Assembly: GCF_001541315.1 (NCBI RefSeq)
Contig: NZ_LMVK01000012.1
Location: 558,001 to 622,000, forward strand
Reading direction: 5' to 3'
From: Agrobacterium tumefaciens str. B6
Lineage (GTDB): Bacteria; Pseudomonadota; Alphaproteobacteria; Rhizobiales; Rhizobiaceae
DNA: 64,000 nt
The notes below the pieces were generated by a model, which saw only the letters and a program-made list of their open reading frames with translations, searched no databases and was not told the origin of the DNA. This document shows, piece by piece, positions 52,699 through 60,645 of the stretch. A program made the translations under genes and the position numbers. Within the stretch, counting starts at the first letter, position 1, and every line of letters begins with the position of its first letter.

Positions 52699-52863
52699 GC
52701 CCCCTCTGTCCTTGTCGCCTGAGATTGTTATCCCTTCGGCGAGCCGTCCTTATGAAAGGTGGCTTCTCTCCAGAGTTCCGTCGTCACCGCTGGTCCTTTT
52801 GCCTGAGAGTTTCCGGGGCGGTTGCTCCTTCGGCACCGCATTGAAGCGGTTTCTCCCAACGAT
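52699..52863 (-). ncRNA. Tandem glycine riboswitch
   Basis: Two glycine aptamers in series, read on the minus strand upstream of gcvT. The first (52766-52863) starts GTTGGGAGAAACCG and ends CTCTGGAGAG, with the conserved GGAGCAAC, ACTCTCAGGCAAAAGGAC. The second (52699-52765) has GCCGAAGGGATAACAATCTCAGGCGACAAGGAC. Tandem aptamers turn gcv genes on when glycine is plentiful. A GCGCGA/TCGCGC hairpin stands just before the gcvT ribosome binding site and no T-run terminator is seen, so control may act on translation. Confidence 0.93.
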
Positions 52864-53055
52864 GATGCGACGCTCATTATCTTCGAAGGCCCGTTATTGG
52901 CAAGGACGAAATGACGCATCTGAACAGATTCTTGCTCCATCTGCGCCATCGACATCTATCCTGTCCGGTATGACGGTTTTGAGACCGCGTTTCGTACCCG
53001 TCGGAATAGCCCGGTCGATGCGGCTCGCATGGGCGCGATGAGGCTTTTCTAGCGC

Positions 53056-53097
53056 GTGGATTTGGGCTGGCGAGAAGTGGATTTGGGCTGGCGAGAA
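53056..53097. repeat. 21-bp perfect tandem duplication
   Basis: The unit GTGGATTTGGGCTGGCGAGAA occurs twice head to tail with no mismatch, 10 bp beyond the stop of the DUF3008 gene. The region from the riboswitch to this repeat (52864-53106) holds no recognisable gene. Confidence 0.9.
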
Positions 53098-53106
53098 AAG
53101 GTGTTT

Positions 53107-53292
53107 CTAATCGGATTTTTTCTCCGGCAGGCCCTTGCGTTTCGTCGAAGCGAAATCCTCAAGTTCCTTTTCTGTCATAGACTTCTCCATGCTTTTTGAA
53201 GCACCTTGTAAACTGGATTTCTTCGTCTCACCCCTTTTGGCGGCGAGTGCGGCGCCGGCGGCTTTCTGCTGGGCTTTCGATTTGGCTGGCAT
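53107..53292 (-). CDS. DUF3008-family small basic protein
   Basis: 61 residues from ATG 53292. PAKSKAQQKAAGAALAAKRG is the family signature, followed by a Lys/Ser-rich middle and a helical end (EKELEDFASTKRKGLP). Highly charged and probably disordered alone; function unknown, with relatives reported as stress-related. The frame continues upstream across the start of the next gene on the opposite strand, but that part is a shadow. Confidence 0.82.
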   Translation of the reverse strand: MPAKSKAQQKAAGAALAAKRGETKKSSLQGASKSMEKSMTEKELEDFASTKRKGLPEKKSD

Positions 53293-53424
53293 GTCGGTTC
53301 TCCCTTCAAACGGTGGTTCCGACGGGGAAATGCCGCCTTGCGGCGATTGTTCCCTTGCAACTGTTAAGCCTGCGGCAAAATTCCCCTTTGAAATCGGCAG
53401 GAAAGCGGGATATCGCATGGGATT

Positions 53425-53847
53425 ATGGATGCAAATCAAAAACGACGGCTGACAGGGATGGAGAAGGTGCTTCGCATTTTCTGCGCGACCCTGATGTTGT
53501 CGCTCGGTTTTGCCCACAGGCCAGCACTTGCCGTCGCCCCGGAGGTTGTTCTCGACGAGAGCTACCGGCTTCCGGATGGCACCTTTGCCGAAATCTGCCT
53601 CGGCCACGCCGGTGGTTTGAATGCCTCCCACACCAAGGACAGCCCGGCCCATTCGGGTGACGCTATCCTCTTCTGCGAGGCGTGCCTGCTGGCATCGTCC
53701 ATTCTTCTGCCCATGCCCGATACGGAAGGCTGGCTGAAGACCCAATTTGCCTGGCTCGACAATCGTCTCTCTGCGGAATGGAGCTTCCGCTCCGTCCTGA
53801 CGATCCAGCAACCCGCCGCGCGCGGCCCGCCACCCCAGTCCGCCTGA
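53425..53847 (+). CDS. Exported Cys-motif protein, DUF2946-like
   Basis: 140 residues from ATG 53425 (an ATG at 53458 is also possible). A hydrophobic signal, MEKVLRIFCATLMLSLGFA, ends near AHRPALA. The mature part has cysteines in AEICLGHAGG and LFCEACLLASSILLP, the latter a CxxC pair like that of DUF2946 proteins, which occur in copper-handling loci. It lies 87 bp before a YcnI-PCuAC fusion, fitting a periplasmic copper role. Family assignment is by resemblance only. Confidence 0.65.
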   Translation: MDANQKRRLTGMEKVLRIFCATLMLSLGFAHRPALAVAPEVVLDESYRLPDGTFAEICLGHAGGLNASHTKDSPAHSGDAILFCEACLLASSILLPMPDTEGWLKTQFAWLDNRLSAEWSFRSVLTIQQPAARGPPPQSA

Positions 53848-53934
53848 TTTTTCGTTTTAACGGGATAATCGCCGTCTTTGGCGGCACGGAGCGGCTGCGC
53901 AGACCCAGAGGGTAGCAGTCGCAGGGACAAGCAA

Positions 53935-54909
53935 ATGAAAACCACCAAGATCATCACCTGCGGCCTTTTCGTCGCCTCGGTTTCGACTGCACAGGCTTTT
54001 GCCCATGCCACATTCGTTGAGGGTTCGGCCGAACAGGACAGCACCGTCGTTGCGGCCCTTCAGGTGCCGCATGGCTGTGACGGCGGGCTCGCCACCACCG
54101 AAGTCCAGATCAAGCTGCCGGAAGGCTTCATTTCCGCCAAGCCGCAGCCCAAGGCCGGCTGGGAGCTGGAGATCATCAAGGGCGACTACCAGAAGGCCTA
54201 TAAGAACCACGGCAAGGAGATCAAAAGCGGTCCGATAGAAATTCGCTGGAAGGGCGGCAACCTGCCGGACGAGTTTTACGATACCTTCGCGGTGCAGGGT
54301 AAGATTTCCGGTATCGCAGCGGGGCAGGACCTGCCTTTTAAGGTAACGCAGCTTTGCGGTGACAAGGGCAAGGTATCCTGGGATGAGGTCGCGGCGGTCG
54401 GCGTCGATCCCCATTCCCTGAAAAGCCCGGCGCCGACCATCAAGGTCACCGCCAAGGCGCATGCGGGTGGCCATGACCATGCCGGCATGAGCATGGATAT
54501 GGATGTCGTGAAGGCCGGCAGCCTCGAAGTGTCTGGCGGCACGACCAAGGCCATGTTGCCGGGCCAGCCCGTGGGCGGCGGCTATGTGTCGATCAAGAAT
54601 ACCGGCGATAGCGACGACAAGCTGGTCGGCGTTGAATCCTCGGCTGCCGGTCGTGCCGAAATCCATGAAATGGCCATGGTCAACGACGTCATGAAAATGC
54701 GCAAGCTGGATGACGGCATCGTCATTCCCGCAGGGCAGACAGTGGAGCTGAAGCCCGGCGGTCTGCACATGATGTTCTTTGATGTAAAGAAGCCCTTTGC
54801 CGAAGGCGACAAGGTGCCGGTGACGCTGATCTTCGAAAAGGCCGGCAAGGTCGAGATCGTGCTCTCCGCTGGCGCAGCCAAGGGCGGCAGCGACCACAAG
54901 CATAATTGA
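53935..54909 (+). CDS. YcnI (DUF1775) - PCu(A)C copper chaperone fusion
   Basis: 324 residues. Signal peptide to AFA-23; the mature chain begins with H24 (HATFVEG), the N-terminal copper-binding His of YcnI-like domains. The YcnI domain runs to about residue 165 (VPHGCDGGLATTEVQIKLPEG, WKGGNLPDEFYDTF). A His/Met-rich linker, HAGGHDHAGMSMDMD, leads to a PCu(A)C domain (about 190-310) with its metal ligands in AEIHEMAMV, DVMKMRKL and GLHMMFF. Copper delivery in the periplasm, probably to cytochrome oxidase, is the known PCu(A)C role. A His-containing tail SDHKHN ends the protein. Confidence 0.9.
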   Translation: MKTTKIITCGLFVASVSTAQAFAHATFVEGSAEQDSTVVAALQVPHGCDGGLATTEVQIKLPEGFISAKPQPKAGWELEIIKGDYQKAYKNHGKEIKSGPIEIRWKGGNLPDEFYDTFAVQGKISGIAAGQDLPFKVTQLCGDKGKVSWDEVAAVGVDPHSLKSPAPTIKVTAKAHAGGHDHAGMSMDMDVVKAGSLEVSGGTTKAMLPGQPVGGGYVSIKNTGDSDDKLVGVESSAAGRAEIHEMAMVNDVMKMRKLDDGIVIPAGQTVELKPGGLHMMFFDVKKPFAEGDKVPVTLIFEKAGKVEIVLSAGAAKGGSDHKHN

Positions 54910-54919
54910 CCAATGAAAA

Positions 54920-54965
54920 GCGGCTACCGGAACGCGTGACAGGTCCGGTAGCCGCAAGATTTTTC
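54920..54965 (+). terminator. Terminator after the copper chaperone gene
   Basis: GCGGCTACCGGA at 54920 pairs with TCCGGTAGCCGC at 54944, with a 12-base loop, followed by AAGATTTTT. The rest of the gap to 55132 shows only AT-rich sequence. Confidence 0.7.
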
Positions 54966-55132
54966 ATATATTGTATTTGTTCTTCAGCGCCGTGATGGAA
55001 AAAGGGAGAGGGCATCTGCCATCGCGATTTTCCGAATTCGGTCGAAAATATCTAGAAAATCAAGCTGACACCAAGCTGAACGCGAATGTCCGTTCGACGT
55101 GGTCAAGAGACCGAGAAACCAAATTAAGATAC

Positions 55133-55453
55133 CTATATATCGGTATGATCTAACACGTCATTTCTTGGTTTTTGTGTGGTGCTGTTTTCCTCATAGGCCT
55201 CAACGGCCTGCTCTAGTGTCGCCTGCGGCTCGTGGCGCTGGCTGGCAACGGTCAGGAAATAGAGCGTCAGGGCGGGTGGCTTGATCACCGTCATCATGCC
55301 GCGCAGCTGGAAGTCATCCCCACCTTCGGCCTTGCGCGCCAATTCGTGAATGGCCTCTTCCACTTCGCTTTTGCGCGGAACGCGCTGCGATGGCTTCACG
55401 GCTTCCAGCGCATAGGCTGCCGTATTCGCGGAAACAGAAAGAACCTGTGTCAT
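55133..55453 (-). CDS. Small protein, unknown function
   Basis: 106 residues from ATG 55453, with GGGGG about seven bases upstream. Soluble and mixed in charge: PRKSEVEEAIHELARKAEGGDDFQ looks helical, followed by a hydrophobic strand LTLYFLTVASQ and an acidic, polar end. No domain recognised. The coding bias is weaker than in neighbours. An imperfect 18-bp palindrome (55129-55146) overlaps its stop. Confidence 0.55.
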   Translation of the reverse strand: MTQVLSVSANTAAYALEAVKPSQRVPRKSEVEEAIHELARKAEGGDDFQLRGMMTVIKPPALTLYFLTVASQRHEPQATLEQAVEAYEENSTTQKPRNDVLDHTDI

Positions 55454-55654
55454 CCAACCCCCGGCAATTGTCGCCGACCCTTAAAAAAACGAGATTAGCA
55501 GCCGCATCTTGTTGGAAGGCTAAATCGCGACGCTGCAATTTAATCGTATTTTAGTGGACGAAGACGCCTGCCAAAGGGCTTTCGTCCGCTGTGCCCTTGG
55601 TCTAGAAATGCGTCGGACTTCACAGGTCCGGCAATTTCCGGAGATACCATTCCC

Positions 55655-56032
55655 ATGATCAATATCGCTCTTGTCGCGACAGGCGGCGCCATCGGTTCCG
55701 TGTTTCGTTATCTGGTCGGCGTCTGGAGCGTGCGGCTGGCCGGGCCCAATTTCCCCTGGGGAACGCTTGCGGTTAATGTGGTCGGGTCTTTCCTCATCGG
55801 TCTGCTGGTCGAGCTTGTGGCGCGGCGGCTGAACGCCTCGATGGAAATGCGCCTGTTTCTCGTCACCGGCGTGCTCGGCGGGTTCACGACATTTTCGTCC
55901 TTCTCGCTCGATGCGGTGGCGCTTTTCGAACGCGGTGCGCTCGGCCTTTCGGCCGTTTACGTCCTTGCAAGTCTTGTGGTTTCCATTGCCGCGGTTTTCG
56001 CCGGGCTGGCCTTGGGCCGCAACTTGTTCTAA
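55655..56032 (+). CDS. crcB: Fluoride exporter CrcB/Fluc
   Basis: 125 residues with four hydrophobic helices. GGAIGSVFRYLVGVW, WGTLAVNVVGSFLIGLLVE (with the conserved Asn), and GVLGGFTTFSSFSLDAV (the Phe-box and sodium-site region) are diagnostic. It works as a dual-topology dimer to expel fluoride. GGAG precedes the ATG. The leader does not show the fluoride riboswitch pattern. It is followed by rluC-like gene at 66 bp. Confidence 0.95.
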   Translation: MINIALVATGGAIGSVFRYLVGVWSVRLAGPNFPWGTLAVNVVGSFLIGLLVELVARRLNASMEMRLFLVTGVLGGFTTFSSFSLDAVALFERGALGLSAVYVLASLVVSIAAVFAGLALGRNLF

Positions 56033-56097
56033 AGGCTTGATCCAAACGGCGCGCCGAACAACGGGCGCGCGATCAAGACAGAGAGACTGGAAATTTC

Positions 56098-57087
56098 ATG
56101 GCAGGTATCGAGCATATCAAGGTCGGGGCCGACGAGGCCGGTATGCGCCTCGATCGCTGGTTCAAGATTCACTATCCGGGACTTGGTTTCGGACAGTTGC
56201 AGAAGCTGTTGCGATCCGGACAGGTGCGCGTGGATGGCGGCCGGGTGAAGACGGATGCGCGGGTGCAGCCGGGACAGATGGTGCGCGTGCCGCCGGTCGA
56301 TTCCGATCTCAAGGTCAAAAGCGGACCGATCGGATCAAGGGATCTCAAACATTCGGAAGACGCGGAACTTCTGGCGCGCATGCTCTTGCATGAAGACGAC
56401 AAGGTTTTCGTTTTCAACAAGCCGGCCGGCATCGCCGTTCAGGGCGGTTCCGGCGTCAACCGCCATATCGACGGGCTTCTGGAAGCCTGGACCAGCCCGA
56501 AGGGCGAAAAGCCGCGTCTGGTGCACCGCCTCGACCGCGATACCTCCGGCGTGCTGGTGGTTGCCCGCACCCGCGGTGCTGCGCAGAAGCTGACGGCCGC
56601 CTTCCGCGAGCGCGACACCAAGAAGACCTATTGGGCGCTGGTCAAGGGCGTGCCGCGCAAGCACCAGGACAAGATTTCTACCTGGCTGGTCAAGGAACAG
56701 ACCATGGATGGCGACCGCATGCGTATCGCCAAGCATGGCGAGGAGGGGGCCGATCACGCCGTTTCCTATTACCGTGTCATCGATACCGCCGCGCAGAACC
56801 TCGCCTGGCTGGAGATGGAACCCTATACCGGCCGCACCCATCAGCTCCGCGTTCACGCGCTGCATATGGGCCACCCGATCATCGGTGATCCCAAATATTA
56901 TATCGACGATCCGAACTGGGATTTCCCAGGCGGCATCCAGAAGCGCCTGCATCTGCATGCGCGCCATATCGACATTCCGCATCCGAATGGGGGCCGGCTT
57001 CGGGTCAGCGCACCTTTGCCGCCGCATATGGTGCAGACCTGGAACCTGCTCGGCCTCGACGTGGCCGATGGCGACAGGGAAGACTGA
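56098..57087 (+). CDS. RluA-family 23S rRNA pseudouridine synthase
   Basis: 329 residues. S4 RNA-binding domain (about 14-60; AGMRLDRWFKIHYPGLGFGQLQKLLRSGQVRVDG), then the catalytic domain with HRLDRDTSGVLVVARTRGAAQ (catalytic Asp, about residue 147), EMEPYTGRTHQLRVH and GDPKY. The layout is that of RluC, which modifies 23S rRNA positions 955/2504/2580, but RluD-type paralogues cannot be excluded. It is part of a same-strand run with crcB, a HAD phosphatase and ATP12. Confidence 0.92.
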   Translation: MAGIEHIKVGADEAGMRLDRWFKIHYPGLGFGQLQKLLRSGQVRVDGGRVKTDARVQPGQMVRVPPVDSDLKVKSGPIGSRDLKHSEDAELLARMLLHEDDKVFVFNKPAGIAVQGGSGVNRHIDGLLEAWTSPKGEKPRLVHRLDRDTSGVLVVARTRGAAQKLTAAFRERDTKKTYWALVKGVPRKHQDKISTWLVKEQTMDGDRMRIAKHGEEGADHAVSYYRVIDTAAQNLAWLEMEPYTGRTHQLRVHALHMGHPIIGDPKYYIDDPNWDFPGGIQKRLHLHARHIDIPHPNGGRLRVSAPLPPHMVQTWNLLGLDVADGDRED

Positions 57088-57092
57088 AAGCT

Positions 57093-57758
57093 ATGAAGCT
57101 CGTTCTTTTCGATTGCGACGGCACATTGGTGGACAGCGCCGGCCTGATCCATGCGATCATGGTCGAAACCTTTGCCGATTTTGGCAAGCCGCGGCCTGAT
57201 ATCTCACAGACCAAGGCAATCATCGGGCTGACGCTGGATATCGCCATCGCCCGCATGCTCGGCAAGGCGCATGTGGATGAGGAGGCGCTGGCAATGACGC
57301 AGCGTTACAGGGAAGTTTATCATCCCCTGCGCGAGCGTCCCGAAATGACGACGCCGCTCTTCGACGGTATCGCGCCGCTGATCGACACGCTTTCGAAACG
57401 GGACGATGTGCTGATTGGTGCGGTGACCGGCAAGGGAAGGCGCGGGCTCACCCATATTCTCGAAACCCACGGCTTTGCCGAACACTTCATCGTTTCGCGC
57501 ACGGCGGATGATTGCCCGTCAAAGCCGCATCCGGCCATGGTCATGGAGTGTTGCCACGAAACCGGCATGGTTCCGGCCGATACTATCGTGATCGGCGATG
57601 CGGTCTATGACATGCAGATGGCCAAGGCTGCGGGCGCAAAAGCGATCGGCGTCGCCTGGGGTTATGCTTCCGCCGATGAACTCTGGACGGCGGGCGCAGA
57701 TGCGGTAGTCAGCCATCCGCGTGAAATTCCGGCCTATGTTCCTGCCGATAATCTCTAA
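57093..57758 (+). CDS. HAD-superfamily hydrolase (Gph-like)
   Basis: 221 residues. Motif I VLFDCDGTLVDS (nucleophile Asp), motif II GAVTGKGRRGL (Thr), motif III Lys in DDCPSKPHP, motif IV IVIGDAVYDMQMAKAAGAK. Members near this group are phosphoglycolate phosphatases or related. Cytosolic. It starts 6 bp after the pseudouridine synthase and is probably co-transcribed. Confidence 0.9.
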   Translation: MKLVLFDCDGTLVDSAGLIHAIMVETFADFGKPRPDISQTKAIIGLTLDIAIARMLGKAHVDEEALAMTQRYREVYHPLRERPEMTTPLFDGIAPLIDTLSKRDDVLIGAVTGKGRRGLTHILETHGFAEHFIVSRTADDCPSKPHPAMVMECCHETGMVPADTIVIGDAVYDMQMAKAAGAKAIGVAWGYASADELWTAGADAVVSHPREIPAYVPADNL

Positions 57759-57787
57759 CCTTTCTATCCGACTGATGAGGACGTGCC

Positions 57788-58582
57788 ATGCGTGATCTCC
57801 TGAACGACCTTTCGGAGGGCCTGAGCCACCCCGACCCGATCCTGCGCGCGCAAATCCAGATGCAGAAACCTTTGCCGAAGCGTTTCTACAAGGATGTCAC
57901 CGTCGGAGAGGTGGAGGAGGGCGGCTTTGCCATCCTTCTCGATGGCAAGCCGCTGCGCACGCCCGCCAAGAAGCCGCTGACCGTCCCGTCGCACGCGCTG
58001 GCTGAACTGCTTCGCGATGAGTGGGATGCCCAGAAGGAGGTGGTGAACCCGGTGGTCATGCCGGTATCGCGCCATGTGAATACCGCCATCGATGGCGTCG
58101 CCAACGACACCCAGGCGGTTTTCGAGGATATCCTCCGGTTTTCCTCTTCCGATCTCCTCTGCTATCGCGCCGGTGACCCGGAAGCGCTGGTTGCGCGGCA
58201 GACGGACCATTGGGATCCCGTGCTGGACTGGGCGGCCAATGTGCTCGGCGCGCGCTTCATTCTCGTTGAAGGCGTGATGCATGAAGACCAGCCGCGCGAA
58301 GCCATCGCGGCTTTCGCGGTAACGCTGAAGAAATATGACACACCGATCGCACTTGCCGCTCTTCACACCATGACGTCGCTGACCGGCTCCGCCATTCTGG
58401 CGCTTGCGCTGGCGGAAGGGCAGCTGACGCAGGAGGAAGCATGGGCGCTTGCCCATCTCGATGAGGACTGGACCGCCGAGCAATGGGGGGAGGACGAGGA
58501 GGCGCTGGAGCGCCGCGCCGTGAGGCTTGTCGACATGCGCGCGGCACTCAATGTTCTGGAGTCCCTGAAGAACGCTTCTTAA
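57788..58582 (+). CDS. ATP12-family F1-ATPase assembly chaperone
   Basis: 264 residues. RFYKDVTVGEVEEGGFAILLDGKPLRTPAKKPL is the ATP12 start pattern; LLRDEWDAQKE and RQTDHWDPVLDWA follow, with the C-terminal LAHLDEDWTAEQWGEDEEALERRA. ATP12 binds the F1 alpha subunit and prevents its aggregation before assembly. Proteins of this family occur in mitochondria and alphaproteobacteria. The name atpF/H genes are not nearby, which is usual. Confidence 0.9.
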   Translation: MRDLLNDLSEGLSHPDPILRAQIQMQKPLPKRFYKDVTVGEVEEGGFAILLDGKPLRTPAKKPLTVPSHALAELLRDEWDAQKEVVNPVVMPVSRHVNTAIDGVANDTQAVFEDILRFSSSDLLCYRAGDPEALVARQTDHWDPVLDWAANVLGARFILVEGVMHEDQPREAIAAFAVTLKKYDTPIALAALHTMTSLTGSAILALALAEGQLTQEEAWALAHLDEDWTAEQWGEDEEALERRAVRLVDMRAALNVLESLKNAS

Positions 58583-58642
58583 CGCTTTTCTAACCCTGAT
58601 GGCCGAATATGCGGTTACCTCACGTAAGGGGAGCCGCTGATC

Positions 58643-59131
58643 ATGATCACCACGCTGAAACGCCTTGGCATTCTTGTGCTGGCGTGTTTCACGCTCATGT
58701 CTTTCAGGCTGGAACCGCAAGCGACCAATACCGACCGGCTGCTTTACGATGTGCGCGGCGCATTCGTCGCCGCCCGCCCGGATGTCGCTCCGGCGCTGAT
58801 GCAGTCCATTCATGCGCAGGTGCAGAATGCGATCAAGACCACGGCGCGTGGAGAGACCCGCCCGCGCGTGGTGCTGACCATCCGTCTCGCATCCGTTACG
58901 CGCGGCCCCTTCCTGTTCGGAGAAAGGGCGTCGGCCAAGGTCATCGTCCGCGCCGCCGCCGTGGCGACGGGAGAAGTGATCGCCGAAGCCAAATTCACCG
59001 CCACTGTCGTCAGCTTCGACAATCAGTCTATCGAGCAGGAACTCGCCTATGGCGTTGCAGAACGGGTGATCCGCGAATTCAGGCTCAGCCGATCCGGCCC
59101 GACGACGCTTGCGACGGCGCTCTTCCCGTAA
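58643..59131 (+). CDS. Exported or membrane-anchored protein, unknown
   Basis: 162 residues. A hydrophobic N-terminus, TTLKRLGILVLACFTLMSFRL, could be a signal peptide or a lipoprotein signal (VLAC at Cys 17). The rest is a mixed alpha/beta domain (PRVVLTIRLASVTRGPFLFG, AKVIVRAAAVATGEVIAEA, VVSFDNQSIEQELAYG) that resembles outer-membrane assembly or secretion-helper lipoproteins. No family name recalled. It follows ATP12 by 60 bp on the same strand. Confidence 0.72.
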   Translation: MITTLKRLGILVLACFTLMSFRLEPQATNTDRLLYDVRGAFVAARPDVAPALMQSIHAQVQNAIKTTARGETRPRVVLTIRLASVTRGPFLFGERASAKVIVRAAAVATGEVIAEAKFTATVVSFDNQSIEQELAYGVAERVIREFRLSRSGPTTLATALFP

Positions 59132-59207
59132 CGTCCGCGGAAGCGGTGGCACAATCACGATGCGTCGTTTCTCAATGTCGCGCCACCATTGGTTCCGCGT
59201 CGCACTC

Positions 59208-59274
59208 ACATACATCGCGTATATTTATTTGACATACGCAGTGTATGTTCCTATCTCGCATACGCAACGTATGT
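59208..59274 (+). promoter_or_regulatory. Promoter with three operator-like palindromes
   Basis: Three related 17-base inverted repeats, ACATAC-N5-GTATGT type, start at 59208 (partial match), 59232 and 59258, 24-26 bp apart. TTGACA at 59229 and TATCTC at 59252 with a 17-bp spacer form a likely promoter that the second palindrome overlaps. A repressor of TetR or GntR style could act here. It drives the Rid-family gene 54 bp on. Confidence 0.6.
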
Positions 59275-59333
59275 AAACTGGACGCTGACGCTATAGAGCG
59301 CGGCATCGTCACTCAGCTGAAAGAGAGATGGAA

Positions 59334-59723
59334 ATGAGTAAACGCGAAGCAATTTTTCCCGCCCACAGGCACGCGCTTTACGAAGAGCACGGCTACTCTG
59401 CTGCCATCAAATCCGGTGATCTTCTATTCGTTTCCGGCCAGGTTGGCAGCCGTGCCGATGGAACGCCTGAACCTGATTTTGAACGGCAGGTCCGGCTGGC
59501 CTTCGAAAATCTCAAGGCAACGCTCGAGGCGGCGGGCTGCACTTTCGACGACATTGTGGATATCACGACGTTCCACACGGATCCGGAAAACCAGTTTGGA
59601 ACGATCATGACCGTCAAGCAGGAGATTTTCAGCCAAAAGCCTTACCCGAACTGGACCGCTGTCGGCGTCAACTGGCTCGCGGGCTTCGATTTCGAGATCA
59701 AGGTCATTGCCCGTATCCCTTAA
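59334..59723 (+). CDS. Rid (YjgF/UK114) family protein, non-archetypal
   Basis: 129 residues from ATG 59334; an ATG at 59328 would add two. GDLLFVSGQVGSRADG, ENLKATLEAAGCTFDDIVDITTFHTD and FEIKVIARIP follow the Rid fold (trimeric chorismate-mutase-like). The Arg that enables imine hydrolysis in RidA, in the PxR(S/T)xV region, is replaced by Trp in YPNWTAVGV. It is thus likely a Rid4-7-type member with another or no enzymatic role. Expression probably depends on the repressor sites upstream. Confidence 0.88.
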   Translation: MSKREAIFPAHRHALYEEHGYSAAIKSGDLLFVSGQVGSRADGTPEPDFERQVRLAFENLKATLEAAGCTFDDIVDITTFHTDPENQFGTIMTVKQEIFSQKPYPNWTAVGVNWLAGFDFEIKVIARIP

Positions 59724-59783
59724 TAGCGGGTCAAACCTGAAACGGCGGCGCTCACAGGGCGCCGCCGGCTTGCTTCTCCACCC

Positions 59784-60617
59784 TTATCCAAGCCGCTCGG
59801 CATGCCATTTCAGATGGTCATCCATGAAGGTGGAAATGAAGTAGTAGGAGTGGTCGTAGCGGTCATGCATGCGCAACGTCAGGCCGATATCCGTGCCCTT
59901 GATCGCCTCTTCGAAGAGCCAGGGGCGCAGGCCTTTTTCAAGGAAACTATCGGCCTTGCCCTGGTCGATCAGGAACTCGGGAAAACGCGCGCCATCCTCG
60001 ACCAGCGCACAGGCGTCGTATTGACGCCACGCGGCCTTGTCCGCACCGAGATATTTTTCCAGCGCCGGTTCTGACCAGTCGGCTGACGAGGGAGCCACGA
60101 TCGGTGCAAAGGCAGAGCAGCTTTTGAAACGGCTGGGATTCTTGAGCGCCATGGTCATCGCGCCATGGCCGCCCATCGAATGGCCGAAAATACTCTGGCG
60201 GCTCATATCCGCACGGAAATGCTGGCCGATGAGGGCGGGCAGTTCTTCCGTGACATAGCTGTACATCTGGTAATGCTCGGACCAGGGTTCCTGCGTGGCA
60301 TCGAGATAAAATCCGGCGCCCTTGCCCATCTGCCAGTTGGTCAGTTCGTCCGGCACGTCATTGCCGCGCGGGCTGGTGTCCGGGCAGACGATGATGAGCC
60401 CGAGTTCGGCGGCCATGCGGCGATATTCGCCTTTTTCCATGACGTTGGCATGGGTGCAGGTGAGGCCGGAAAGATACCACAGGACGGGGCAGGGCTCATG
60501 GATCGCCTTCGGCGGCACGTAAACCGCAAAGGTCATCTCACATTTCAGGGTTTCCGATACGTGCGAAAATACGCCCTGCATGCCGCCAAAGGCCGTATTT
60601 TGCGAAATGATGTTCAT
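59784..60617 (-). CDS. fghA: S-formylglutathione hydrolase
   Basis: 277 residues from ATG 60617. Alpha/beta hydrolase with catalytic Ser in SIFGHSMGGHGAM (about residue 147), Asp near IDQGKADSFL and the terminal His in DRYDHSYYF. PPKAIHEPCPVLWYLSGLTCTHANV is the esterase-D/FghA signature. It hydrolyses S-formylglutathione in formaldehyde detoxification. No adhC is in the window. It lies downstream of a DUF1345 membrane gene on the same strand. Confidence 0.93.
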   Translation of the reverse strand: MNIISQNTAFGGMQGVFSHVSETLKCEMTFAVYVPPKAIHEPCPVLWYLSGLTCTHANVMEKGEYRRMAAELGLIIVCPDTSPRGNDVPDELTNWQMGKGAGFYLDATQEPWSEHYQMYSYVTEELPALIGQHFRADMSRQSIFGHSMGGHGAMTMALKNPSRFKSCSAFAPIVAPSSADWSEPALEKYLGADKAAWRQYDACALVEDGARFPEFLIDQGKADSFLEKGLRPWLFEEAIKGTDIGLTLRMHDRYDHSYYFISTFMDDHLKWHAERLG

Positions 60618-60645
60618 GAAGACATTCCTTGTGAAAAAATCCGGC

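Noticed and set aside
55580-55654. Possible fluoride riboswitch before crcB
   Set aside because: The short leader lacks the conserved pseudoknot-forming segments of the crcB motif; only a GGAG ribosome binding site is evident.
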